NCBI GenBank assembly: GCA_031425325.1
Contig: JANPJD010000047.1
Coordinates: forward strand, 1 to 6,558
Direction of reading: 5' to 3'
Length of the DNA stretch: 6,558 nucleotides
Source: Aliitabrizicola sp031425325
Lineage (GTDB): Bacteria > Pseudomonadota > Alphaproteobacteria > Rhodobacterales > Rhodobacteraceae
The translations under genes were made by a program, and so were the position numbers. Shown here in pieces: positions 1-6,226 of the stretch (position 1 is its first letter; each line of letters begins with the position of its first letter). The notes under the pieces were generated by a model, which worked only from the letters and a program-made list of their open reading frames with translations, made no database searches and was not told the DNA's origin.

Positions 1-12
1 CAACTGACGCGG

Positions 13-483
13 TCAGCAGGCGGGCGTCGGATCGGTGTCGATCGGCCACAAGACGAACGCCCCGCCATCGCCCGCCCGGCAGGTCAGGATCGGGCGGTTA
101 TAGCCGTTGTTGTGAAACAGGCATTCGACCGGCACACCGGCGACGCTGCCGGTCATCAGGTTCTCGACTTCGAAGGCCGGGCCGAAGCTCATCAAGACCT
201 CCGGCCCCTCGCAGGCCCGGATCGCGACCGACTGCCCGACCGGCACGATCACGACACGGTCGTTCAGCGCCTCTGCCTCGGCTCCGCCAGCCCGGCCGAC
301 CCGCTCGAAACTGCCCTGGAAGTAATGCGGACCGGGCGTTCCAGGCTTTGCAAGGGCTGCCTGCACGTCGAAGGCCAGCACAAGGCACATCGCCACAGCG
401 CACCGCGAGCCTGCGCCACCGATGCGAGCCGGGGGGAACCGTCCCACTTGCAACCCAGAAGCAAAGGGGCAGCGACGCGTCAC
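13..483 (-). CDS. Hypothetical exported protein with four cysteines, coupled to ccmG
   Basis: I do not recognise this family. The frame gives 156 residues from a GTG at 483 whose GTGA overlaps the ccmG stop by 4 bp; GTG at 447 or 396 and ATG at 390 are alternative starts. The N-terminal part has arginines followed by a hydrophobic run (about residues 28-45, ending AALA before Lys46), which reads as a signal peptide with a likely signal peptidase I site after Ala45, so the product is probably periplasmic. The mature part of about 111 residues has cysteines at 91, 121, 135 and 156 (the last residue), an even number compatible with two disulfides, and alternating hydrophobic stretches such as VVIVPVGQSV that suggest a small beta-rich domain. 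There is no CXXC, CXXCH or lipobox. Its position after the thiol reductase gene ccmG suggests, by inference only, a link to periplasmic thiol or haem chemistry. Coding status is supported by the coupling, the export signal and protein-like composition; the function is unknown. Confidence 0.72.
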   Translation of the reverse strand: MTRRCPFASGLQVGRFPPARIGGAGSRCAVAMCLVLAFDVQAALAKPGTPGPHYFQGSFERVGRAGGAEAEALNDRVVIVPVGQSVAIRACEGPEVLMSFGPAFEVENLMTGSVAGVPVECLFHNNGYNRPILTCRAGDGGAFVLWPIDTDPTPAC

Positions 484-1013
484 CCGCCTGCCGCCTTCGC
501 AAGCGCGGGACGGATCGTGTCCTCCAGCGCGGCGGCACTGATCGGCCCCGCGAAACGCAGCACCACCCGCCCTTCTGCGTCGATCACGAAGGTTTCGGGC
601 ACGCCATAAAGGCCCCAGTCGAGGCCGACTCGGCCCGTCTCGTCCGCCCCCATCGCGGTATAGGGATTGCCGAGTTCGGCCAGGAACCCGAGCGCATTGG
701 CGGGCGTGTCCTTGTAGTTGACGCCGTGCACCGCGATGCCTTCCGCCGCCAGTTGCTCGAGCATCGGATGCTCGGCCCGGCAGGGCGCGCACCAGCTTGC
801 CCAGAAATTCACGAGCTTGACGCCCGGGCCAAGGACCACCGCGTTGTCCAGCAGCGGCGCGTCCCCCAAAGGCGTCAGCGCCAGCGCCGGGGCCTCTCGC
901 CCCTCGATGGCGGACGGCAACCCGTCCGGGTCGTCGCGGAACATGCCCGCCAGGAACAGTCCCGCCAGCGCCGCAAAAAGGATCGGCGGCAGGAACATCA
1001 GCACTCTACCCAT
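480..1013 (-). CDS. ccmG: CcmG/DsbE, membrane-anchored thioredoxin-like thiol reductase for cytochrome c maturation
   Basis: CcmG is a periplasmic thiol-disulfide oxidoreductase that keeps the CXXCH cysteines of apocytochrome c, or of its partner CcmH, reduced for haem ligation, using electrons from CcdA or DsbD. The 177-residue product is a usual length. Residues about 6-23 form one membrane anchor. A linker of about 30 residues leads to a TlpA/ResA/DsbE thioredoxin fold with active site WCAPC (Cys75, Cys78), then an acidic residue (Glu81) near the active site, NYKD at 99-102 and the cis-proline motif GVPET at 137-141. All catalytic residues are present. The ATG start at 1013 has the Shine-Dalgarno-like AGGAGA at 1020-1025, six bases upstream, and overlaps the end of ccmD by 8 bp. 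The stop overlaps the GTG of the downstream exported protein. Family assignment is firm; placing it as CcmG rather than a generic TlpA paralogue rests on the flanking ccm genes. Confidence 0.96.
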   Translation of the reverse strand: MGRVLMFLPPILFAALAGLFLAGMFRDDPDGLPSAIEGREAPALALTPLGDAPLLDNAVVLGPGVKLVNFWASWCAPCRAEHPMLEQLAAEGIAVHGVNYKDTPANALGFLAELGNPYTAMGADETGRVGLDWGLYGVPETFVIDAEGRVVLRFAGPISAAALEDTIRPALAKAAGG

Positions 1014-1167
1014 CGCGTCTCTCCTGCCGGGCCTCGACCTCGTGCAGTTCGGCCCGCACCCGCGCCGCCCGCCAGAGTGTCAGCACAACGAGCGCCGCGA
1101 GCAACCCCAGCGAAACCCCGTACGAGGCCAGCACCTCGAGCGCGTAGCGGCCAAGGTCGGGCATCAT
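1006..1167 (-). CDS. ccmD: CcmD, small membrane protein of the haem-handling CcmABCD complex
   Basis: CcmD is a small single-span protein that binds CcmC and CcmE and is needed to release holo-CcmE from the CcmABC complex. The 53-residue frame starts at one of two adjacent ATG codons (1167 or 1164). Using 1167 gives an ATGA overlap of 4 bp with the ccmC stop. It has a short amphipathic N-terminus containing the family's typical Tyr-Gly (residues 16-17), one membrane span at about 15-32 rich in Leu, Val and Ala, and a strongly charged cytoplasmic tail with many Arg and Glu (33-53), as usual for CcmD. Its last 8 bases lie inside ccmG, read in another frame. CcmD sequences diverge widely, so the call rests on size, topology and its place between ccmC and ccmG. 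The same frame stays open far upstream inside ccmC, but that part is non-coding shadow. Confidence 0.9.
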   Translation of the reverse strand: MMPDLGRYALEVLASYGVSLGLLAALVVLTLWRAARVRAELHEVEARQERRDG

Positions 1168-1892
1168 GCCATCCGCTCGCGCGCGCGCAGCGCCCGCAGG
1201 CGGCGCAGGCGGATCTCGGTGCGTGTGCGGACCAAAAGCAGCGTCACGAAAAGCGCGACGAAGCCCGTGATGCAGACCAGCAGCGGAAACCAGAATACGT
1301 CCGCCACATTCTCTTCCTTGTCTAGCGACAGCGACGCGCCCTGATGCAGACCCTGGCTCCAGAAGTTCACCGCATAGCGCGACAGAAGCGCAAAGACCGA
1401 CCCGACGAGGCACAGCACCGCCGTCAGGTCGGCCGCCGTGTCCGGGTCCTCGACCGCCGACCAGAGCGCGATGTAGCCAAGGTAGAACAGCCCGAGGATC
1501 AGGAACGAGGTCAGGCGCGGGTCCCAGGCCCACCACGTCCCCCACATCGGCTGGCCCCAGAGCGCGCCGGTCACCAGCGCCACAAGCGTCATCGTCAGGC
1601 CCACCGGGGCCGCCGCCTTGGCGGCCAGCGCGCTGACATGATGGCGGCGCACCAGCCAGATCAGCGAGGTCGCCAGCATCATCAGCCAGATGTTGATAGC
1701 CATCAGCGCCGAGGGGACATGCAGATAGATGATCTTGACGGTCGAGCCTTGCCGGAAGTCGTCGGGCGTGAAGAAGAAGCCCCAGATCAGACCGATGGCC
1801 AGCGTCAACCCGGCCAGCGTCGCGGCCCAGGGCAGCAGACGGCCGGAGGTCTGCATGAACTTGGTGGGGTTGGCATATTCCCAGACCGACAT
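1164..1892 (-). CDS. ccmC: CcmC, haem-presenting membrane protein with WWD domain
   Basis: CcmC binds haem at the periplasmic face of the inner membrane and, with CcmD, helps attach it to the chaperone CcmE. From the ATG at 1892 the protein has 242 residues, the usual length, with six likely membrane segments. The tryptophan-rich WWD signature lies at 117-129 (WGTWWAWDPRLTS). The two histidines expected to act as axial haem ligands are His58 in YLHVPS and His183 in GLHQGAS, matching E. coli His60 and His184. The arginine-rich C-terminal tail (222-240) is probably cytoplasmic. I prefer ATG 1892 because family members commonly start close to the WEYANP motif. A GTG at 1901 (three residues longer) also has a good ribosome-binding sequence, so the start is not settled. 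The stop overlaps ccmD. A 43- to 52-bp gap separates it from ccmB, the only non-overlapping junction among the ccm genes here. Confidence 0.97.
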   Translation of the reverse strand: MSVWEYANPTKFMQTSGRLLPWAATLAGLTLAIGLIWGFFFTPDDFRQGSTVKIIYLHVPSALMAINIWLMMLATSLIWLVRRHHVSALAAKAAAPVGLTMTLVALVTGALWGQPMWGTWWAWDPRLTSFLILGLFYLGYIALWSAVEDPDTAADLTAVLCLVGSVFALLSRYAVNFWSQGLHQGASLSLDKEENVADVFWFPLLVCITGFVALFVTLLLVRTRTEIRLRRLRALRARERMA

Positions 1893-1897
1893 GGCGC

Positions 1898-1912
1898 TCA
1901 CCTAGGCTCCTT
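1898..1912 (-). promoter_or_regulatory. Two overlapping ribosome-binding options for ccmC
   Basis: On the minus strand AAGGAG (1907-1912) lies five bases before the GTG at 1901, while AGGTGA (1898-1903), which includes that GTG, lies five bases before the ATG at 1892. Both match the anti-Shine-Dalgarno sequence. The initiation region is therefore strong, but the exact start codon is ambiguous. Confidence 0.6.
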
Positions 1913-1937
1913 CAGGGTCACGCTCAAGATGTAACAT
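1902..1937 (-). other. 11-codon open frame in the ccmB-ccmC gap, possible leader peptide
   Basis: An ATG at 1937 opens a frame encoding MLHLERDPEGA, ending in a TAG at 1902-1904 that directly abuts the candidate ccmC GTG at 1901. It is in the same frame as ccmC. A GAGGG at 1942-1946, overlapping the ccmB stop region, sits four bases upstream of the ATG. The arrangement would suit translational coupling between ccmB and ccmC, but a frame this short can arise by chance, and the AAGGAG site for ccmC explains some of its sequence. Confidence 0.2.
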
Positions 1938-1944
1938 GCGGCCC

Positions 1945-2601
1945 TCACCGCAGATTGACGCGGATTGCCGCAGCGGCGGCAAAGGGCAAGAGAGCCACCG
2001 AACCCGCCGTGACCCCCGCGAGCAGCAAAAGCGGCGCTCCGACCGCCTGCCCCGCCGCACCGCGCGACACGGCCTCGGCCCCGAAGATCAGCGTCGGCAC
2101 ATAAAGCGGCAGCACCAGCAACGACAACAACAGCCCGCCGCGCTTGACCCCGACCGTCAGCGCCGCCCCGAAGGCCCCGATCATCGACAGCGCCGGGGTG
2201 CCGAGGGCGAGCGAGGTCACGAGCCAGGGATACCCGGCCACCGGCAGGTTCAGAAGCACACCAAGCACGGGGGCAACAAGCGTCAGCGGCAGCCCCGTCG
2301 CCAGCCAGTGCGCCGCCGCCTTTGCGACCACGACGCCTTCAAGCGGGATGGGTGCGGTTGCCAGGAGGTCGAGCGAGCCGTCCTCGAGGTCGAGCGCGAA
2401 CACCCGGTCGAGCGACAGAAGGCAGGACAGAAGCGCCCCGACCCAGAGGATGCCGGGCGCAATGGGGGCGAGAAGCGCAGGCTCGGGGCCCACGCCGAGC
2501 GGCACGAGCACCGCCACGATCAGGAAGAAGGCAAGGCCGAGCCCAAAGCCGCCGCCCGCCCGCGTCGCAAGCCGCAGATCGCGCAGGAAAAGCGCGATCA
2601 C
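1945..2601 (-). CDS. ccmB: CcmB, membrane subunit of the CcmAB ABC transporter
   Basis: CcmB is the integral membrane partner of the ATPase CcmA. The complex uses ATP hydrolysis to release holo-CcmE from CcmC/CcmD; the older name 'haem exporter' is probably not its literal job. The 218-residue protein has the usual length, with six predicted membrane segments at about 20-38, 45-64, 98-118, 124-147, 156-176 and 188-212. Family-typical stretches are GILWVGALLS (50-59), the acidic cytoplasmic loop FALDLEDGSLDLL (68-80), GVKRGG (151-156) and the PTLIFG region (169-174). Translation starts at a GTG at 2601 whose GTGA overlaps the ccmA stop by 4 bp, so synthesis of the two subunits is probably coupled. 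No in-frame ATG near this point fits the family's N-terminus better. Confidence 0.96.
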   Translation of the reverse strand: MIALFLRDLRLATRAGGGFGLGLAFFLIVAVLVPLGVGPEPALLAPIAPGILWVGALLSCLLSLDRVFALDLEDGSLDLLATAPIPLEGVVVAKAAAHWLATGLPLTLVAPVLGVLLNLPVAGYPWLVTSLALGTPALSMIGAFGAALTVGVKRGGLLLSLLVLPLYVPTLIFGAEAVSRGAAGQAVGAPLLLLAGVTAGSVALLPFAAAAAIRVNLR

Positions 2602-3215
2602 GCGAAGGCCTCGTCGAACGCAGCCAGAACGGGCTTTCGCGCGCGATAGGCCGCGAGGTCGAGCGTCGCCGCCCCCGGCAGCGGCAGATCGACATGGGTG
2701 GCGATCACCGCGACTCCGCCCGAGGCCAGATGCGCGCCCAGCATCGCCACCACCAGATCGACCGAGGCCGCATCGAGCGACACGGTCGGCTCGTCCAGCA
2801 GCCAGACCGGCTGGCCCGTGACCAGAAGCCGCGCAAGCCCGAGGCGCCGCTTCTGCCCCGCGGATAGATGCTGCGCCCGGCGGTCGGCAAGATGCACGAG
2901 ATCCAGGCGGTGAAGCGCCGCGTCGATGCCGCGCGAGCCGTAGATCGCGGCCCAGAAGGTCAGGTTTTCGGCCACGGTCAGCGCGCCCTTTACGCCGTCG
3001 GAATGGGCCGCATAGGCGATGGCGGACGCCTCCGGCGCGACGCGACCCTCTTGCGGCGGCTGCAAGCCGGCCAGCGTCCGCAGCAGCGTCGTCTTGCCCG
3101 CCCCGTTCGGACCCCGCAGCAGAAGGGCCGTCCCCGCCGCCACCCGGAAATCGAGCCCCTCGATCAGGCGAACCCCGCCTCGTGCAATGGCCAGCCCCTC
3201 AGCGGTCAGGTCCAT
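2598..3215 (-). CDS. ccmA: CcmA, ATPase subunit of the cytochrome c maturation ABC transporter
   Basis: CcmA is the cytoplasmic nucleotide-binding subunit that pairs with CcmB. The 205-residue protein is a full-length single ABC domain. Visible motifs are Walker A GPNGAGKTT (35-43), signature LSAGQKRR (117-124), Walker B WLLDEP with catalytic Glu142 (138-143), D-loop SLD (146-148) and H-loop His174. In the Q-loop region (AHSDGVK, 70-76) the usual glutamine after the histidine is a serine (Ser72). The ATG at 3215 is chosen because it shares one base with the upstream stop (TGATG), begins just before the first beta strand as in the family, and matches the usual length. The open frame continues 81 codons further upstream but there only shadows the preceding gene in another frame. 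I see no clear Shine-Dalgarno sequence, consistent with translational coupling. Confidence 0.97.
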   Translation of the reverse strand: MDLTAEGLAIARGGVRLIEGLDFRVAAGTALLLRGPNGAGKTTLLRTLAGLQPPQEGRVAPEASAIAYAAHSDGVKGALTVAENLTFWAAIYGSRGIDAALHRLDLVHLADRRAQHLSAGQKRRLGLARLLVTGQPVWLLDEPTVSLDAASVDLVVAMLGAHLASGGVAVIATHVDLPLPGAATLDLAAYRARKPVLAAFDEAFA

Positions 3216-3568
3216 CACACGGGCAGCAAGGCCACCGCGATCCGGCGCCCCTCGGACAAGAGGACATTGTAGGTGCGGCATGCGGCAGGCGAGGCCATCA
3301 CCTCGACCCCGATCCCGGCCGCCTCGACCGCGCTGCGAAAGGCAGGCGGCGCGTGAGCGATCTCGGCGCCGGTGCCGACCAGAAGCACGTCGATCCGGTC
3401 GGCAAGCTCGGCGATGGCAGCGATGTCGCTGAAGCCGCCCCACTCTTGGGCCGCCCAAGGCGAGATCAACGACGGCCCGCGCAGCACCTGCCCCGCAAGC
3501 CGGAAGAAGCCGGGGCCATAGCCCTCGATCGGCATCGCGTCGTCATAGGTGATCTCGCTCAGGCCCAT
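3215..3568 (-). CDS. Mth938-like domain (DUF498) protein, bacterial homologue of NDUFAF3
   Basis: The 117-residue soluble protein belongs to the Mth938/DUF498 family, whose mitochondrial member NDUFAF3 (C3orf60) is an assembly factor for respiratory complex I. The bacterial role is not settled. Recognisable blocks are the N-terminal glycine-aromatic stretch (GYGPGFFRL, 16-24), the central strand and turn DVLLVGTG (60-67), and the C-terminal GIGVEVMASPAACRTYNVLL region (85-104), which is the most diagnostic. There is no signal peptide or membrane segment, so it should be cytoplasmic. The ATG at 3568 has GAGGGG just upstream (3572-3577). The gene lies 12 bp after secF and its stop shares one base with the ccmA start. 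A position next to secDF is common for this family in alphaproteobacteria and fits a role in inserting or assembling membrane respiratory proteins, but that is inference. Confidence 0.92.
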   Translation of the reverse strand: MGLSEITYDDAMPIEGYGPGFFRLAGQVLRGPSLISPWAAQEWGGFSDIAAIAELADRIDVLLVGTGAEIAHAPPAFRSAVEAAGIGVEVMASPAACRTYNVLLSEGRRIAVALLPV

Positions 3569-3571
3569 CCG

Positions 3572-3577
3572 CCCCTC
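3572..3577 (-). promoter_or_regulatory. Ribosome-binding site of the Mth938-domain gene
   Basis: GAGGGG lies three bases before the ATG at 3568, with its GAGG core five bases away, in the 12-bp gap after secF. It supports the chosen start. Confidence 0.6.
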
Positions 3578-3580
3578 GTG

Positions 3581-4546
3581 TCAGGCATCAATGTTGGCGA
3601 ACTCGTTGCCCTTCCCGTCCTTCGGCTTATCGCCGCGAGGCAGCCCCAGGAACAGAACGATGTTCTTTGCCATATAGATCGAGGAATAGGTGCCAACCAG
3701 CGTGCCGAAGAAGATGGCGAAGGCGAACCCGCGCAGCACCTCGCCGCCGAAGATCATCAGGATGATGAGCGCCATGAGAACCGTGACACCCGTCATCAGC
3801 GTGCGCGACAAGGTCTCGTTGCAGGTCAGGTTCATCAACTCTTTCAGCGGCATCGCCTTGTACTTCAGCAGGTTCTCGCGAAGCCGGTCGAAGACCACTA
3901 CCTTGTCGTTGATCGAATAGCCAAGGATCGTCAGGACGGCGGCCACGATGGTCAGGTCGAACCGAAGCTGGAAAAGCGCAAACACCCCGATCGTGAGGAT
4001 CACGTCGTGCACCAGCGCGATGACCGCGCCGACCGCGAATTGCCACTCGAACCGGAGCCAGATGTAGACCAGCATCCCCGCAGCCCCGGCCACGATGCTG
4101 AGGACCGCTGACATGACCAGCTCGCCCGAGACCTTGCCCCCGATGGATTCGACGCTGACGAAGGTGAGGTCGGGCGACACCCCGACCAGGGCCGCCTTTA
4201 GGGCCTCAAGGCTGTCTGCCGATAGCATCGGATCGTCGCCACCGCCCTGCACACGCACCATGATCGCCTGCCGGTCGGCAGGCATCGTTGGGTCGAACAC
4301 CTCCGAGATCACGACGTCACCATAGCCGAGCGCCCCGATGGCCTCGCGGTAGGCCCCAACCTCGGCGGGCTGGCCCGTCTCGGCCCGAACGGTCGTGCCG
4401 CCGGTAAAGTCGATGCCGTAGTTGAGCCCCTGCACAGCCCAGAGCAGCAGCGAAGCCACCATCAGAAAGACCGAGACACCGAAAGTCAGCCACTGCCAGC
4501 GGAAGAAATCGAAGTTGGTCTTCTGGGGAACCAGACGAATACGCAT
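3581..4546 (-). CDS. secF: SecF, protein translocase subunit
   Basis: SecF is an inner-membrane RND-family protein that pairs with SecD and uses the proton motive force to pull translocating proteins out on the periplasmic side. The 321-residue protein is full length. It has a membrane span at about 18-37, the family motif GIDFTGG (44-50), a periplasmic domain (about 51-140), and five further spans at about 142-162, 168-188, 195-214, 250-268 and 272-298. The conserved LGYSINDKVVVFDRLREN block (208-225) carries Asp214, in the segment linked to proton movement in SecDF. The C-terminal tail is short, charged and cytoplasmic. The ATG at 4546 follows the secD stop by 15 bp, with a weak AAGAAAG ribosome-binding sequence at 4554-4560. 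The separate secD and secF genes follow the usual proteobacterial arrangement rather than the fused secDF of some other bacteria. Confidence 0.98.
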   Translation of the reverse strand: MRIRLVPQKTNFDFFRWQWLTFGVSVFLMVASLLLWAVQGLNYGIDFTGGTTVRAETGQPAEVGAYREAIGALGYGDVVISEVFDPTMPADRQAIMVRVQGGGDDPMLSADSLEALKAALVGVSPDLTFVSVESIGGKVSGELVMSAVLSIVAGAAGMLVYIWLRFEWQFAVGAVIALVHDVILTIGVFALFQLRFDLTIVAAVLTILGYSINDKVVVFDRLRENLLKYKAMPLKELMNLTCNETLSRTLMTGVTVLMALIILMIFGGEVLRGFAFAIFFGTLVGTYSSIYMAKNIVLFLGLPRGDKPKDGKGNEFANIDA

Positions 4547-4553
4547 CGGTGAT

Positions 4554-4560
4554 CTTTCTT
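4554..4560 (-). promoter_or_regulatory. Weak ribosome-binding site of secF
   Basis: AAGAAAG lies seven bases before the secF ATG, inside the 15-bp secD-secF gap. It matches the anti-Shine-Dalgarno sequence only partly, so secF may depend partly on ribosomes finishing secD. Confidence 0.45.
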
Positions 4561-4561
4561 G

Positions 4562-6226
4562 CTAGACGTCGAGTGTCGTTGGACGACGCCAGTCGAACCA
4601 GTGGGTGACGATCAGCCGGGTAACGAAGACGGACGTGAAGAGCGTGGTCAGGATGCCAAGGCCAAGCGTTACGGCGAAACCGCGTGTTGGCCCGGCCCCC
4701 AGCGCGAACATGATCATCGCGACGATCAGCGTCGTCAGGTTCGAGTCGACGATGGCCGAAAGCGCGTTCTGGAAGCCCGCCGTGATGGTCTGCGCGGGCC
4801 TGCGCCCCGCCCGGATCTCGTCGCGCATCCGCTCGTAGATCAGCACGTTCGCATCGACTGCCATCCCGAGGGTAAGCACGATCCCCGCGATGCCCGGAAG
4901 GGTCAGGGTGGCACCAATCAGCGACAGGACGCCGAACATCAGCACAAGGTTGATCGACAGCGCCATGCAGGCAAACGTTCCGAACAGCCCGTAAGCGAGC
5001 AGCATGAACACGAAGACCGCGACCAGCGACAGAAGCGCCGCCGTCTGGCCCGCCTCGATCGAGTCCGCGCCAAGTTCGGGGCCGATGGTGCGTTCCTCGA
5101 GGAAGACGAGTTCCGCGGGCAGCGCCCCGGCGCGCAGAAGAACGGCAAGCTCGGTGCTTTCCTCGACCGTGAAATTGCCGGTGATGATGCCCGACCCGCC
5201 GGGGATCGCCGACTGGATGACCGGGGCCGAAATCACTTCGTCGTCCAGCACGATGGCGAAGGGTTGGCCGATATTGGCGGCGGTGTAATCGCCGAAGGCC
5301 CGTGCGCCGGTCGGATTGAACCGGAAGTTCACGGCAGGTCGCCCGTTTTGGTCGAAGGCGGGCTGCGCGTCGACCAGATCCTCGCCACTGACGACCGGAC
5401 TTTGCTCGAGCTCGTAGACGATGCCCTCCTCGTCGAGAGACGGCACCATCACCATGCCCGCACCGGGCCGCGCCTCGGGATCAGCGGTGCGCCCGACGAC
5501 CGGGTGGAACGTCAGCCGCGCGGTGGTGCCGATCAGCGCCTTGAGTTCGGCGGCCGATCCGATGCCCGGCACCTGGATCAGGATGCGGTCCGCGCCCTGC
5601 CGCTGGATCGTCGGCTCTCGGGTACCGACCTCGTCGACGCGGCGGCGGATGATCTCGAGCGATTGCTGGATCGTGCGCGTGTCGGTCGCGGCGCGCTCGG
5701 CCTCGGACAGTTGCACGACGATCTCGTCGCCCTCGGCCGTCACCTCGATGTCGGTCTGGCCGACCCCGGTCAGGGTGACGATCGGATTGGCAAGCGCGCG
5801 CACCGCCTCGAGTGCGGCGGCCATGCCTTCGGGATTGCTGATCTGGACGCGCAGCGTGCCATCGGGCGCAGGCTGGCGGCGCACATTGCCCACGACATCG
5901 CGCTGGTCACGCAGGGCGTCGCGCACCTGCGGCCAGAAGCCGTCGATGCGGTCCTTGTAGACATCCGCCACCTGCACCTCGGCCAGAAGATGCGCCCCGC
6001 CTCGCAGGTCTAGCCCCAGATTGACGAGGTTGGACGGCAGCCATGATGGCCAGAGCGCAAGCGCCGCTTCCTGTTCGGGCGTCGCGACGCCGCCTGCCGC
6101 CTCGATGGCGGCGGCGGCATCGTTGTGCATCTCGACGCGCGAATAGAAGACGTTGGGCAGCGCAAAGGCGAGGCCGAGGGCGCAGATGCCCCAGACAAGA
6201 ATGCGCTTCCAGAGGGGGGTCTGCAT
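4562..6226 (-). CDS. secD: SecD, protein translocase subunit
   Basis: SecD forms with SecF, and accessory YajC, the proton-driven complex that helps the SecYEG/SecA channel complete export and prevents backsliding. The 554-residue protein is full length for an alphaproteobacterium and lacks the longer periplasmic insertions of some enteric versions. A membrane span at about 8-26 is followed by the LGLDLRGG motif (70-77), a large periplasmic domain (P1 base and head, about 80-375), the IGPELG motif (381-386) and a five-span bundle (about 395-413, 415-437, 443-463, 488-509, 513-540). The core motif LGMAVDANVLIYERMRDE (453-470) contains Asp458, equivalent to the proton-relay aspartate of E. coli SecD. 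The ATG at 6226 is chosen because PLWKRILVW then begins the first span as in relatives. No good Shine-Dalgarno sequence precedes it. It is 65 bp after yajC and 15 bp before secF. Confidence 0.98.
   Translation of the reverse strand: MQTPLWKRILVWGICALGLAFALPNVFYSRVEMHNDAAAAIEAAGGVATPEQEAALALWPSWLPSNLVNLGLDLRGGAHLLAEVQVADVYKDRIDGFWPQVRDALRDQRDVVGNVRRQPAPDGTLRVQISNPEGMAAALEAVRALANPIVTLTGVGQTDIEVTAEGDEIVVQLSEAERAATDTRTIQQSLEIIRRRVDEVGTREPTIQRQGADRILIQVPGIGSAAELKALIGTTARLTFHPVVGRTADPEARPGAGMVMVPSLDEEGIVYELEQSPVVSGEDLVDAQPAFDQNGRPAVNFRFNPTGARAFGDYTAANIGQPFAIVLDDEVISAPVIQSAIPGGSGIITGNFTVEESTELAVLLRAGALPAELVFLEERTIGPELGADSIEAGQTAALLSLVAVFVFMLLAYGLFGTFACMALSINLVLMFGVLSLIGATLTLPGIAGIVLTLGMAVDANVLIYERMRDEIRAGRRPAQTITAGFQNALSAIVDSNLTTLIVAMIMFALGAGPTRGFAVTLGLGILTTLFTSVFVTRLIVTHWFDWRRPTTLDV

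Noticed and set aside
484..792. Upstream extension of the terminal four-cysteine frame into ccmG
   Set aside because: The extension is Arg/Gly-rich shadow of ccmG, and the export signal begins only after the GTG at 483.
348..1325. Plus-strand open frame of 325 codons opposite ccmG, ccmD and part of ccmC
   Set aside because: The product is Arg/Pro/Gln-rich low-complexity sequence with no motif, and it is antisense to three recognisable genes.
1917..1927. Possible promoter -35-like TTGAG in the ccmB-ccmC gap
   Set aside because: The match is partial, and a -10 box at normal spacing would fall inside the ccmC initiation region with no convincing sequence there.
1344..2649. Two plus-strand open frames opposite ccmC and ccmB
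   Set aside because: Both encode Arg/Gln/His-rich sequence without domains and mirror well-supported membrane protein genes.
3216..3458. 81-codon N-terminal extension of ccmA
   Set aside because: This part is Arg/Cys/His-rich, overlaps the Mth938-domain gene in another frame, and would push the ABC domain far from its normal N-terminal position. The ATG at 3215 fits family length and the TGATG junction.
4559..6013. Plus-strand open frame of 484 codons opposite secD
   Set aside because: It lies entirely antisense to a clearly real secD, its product is dominated by Arg, Asp, Gln and His with no recognisable domain, and high GC at third positions commonly yields such antisense frames.
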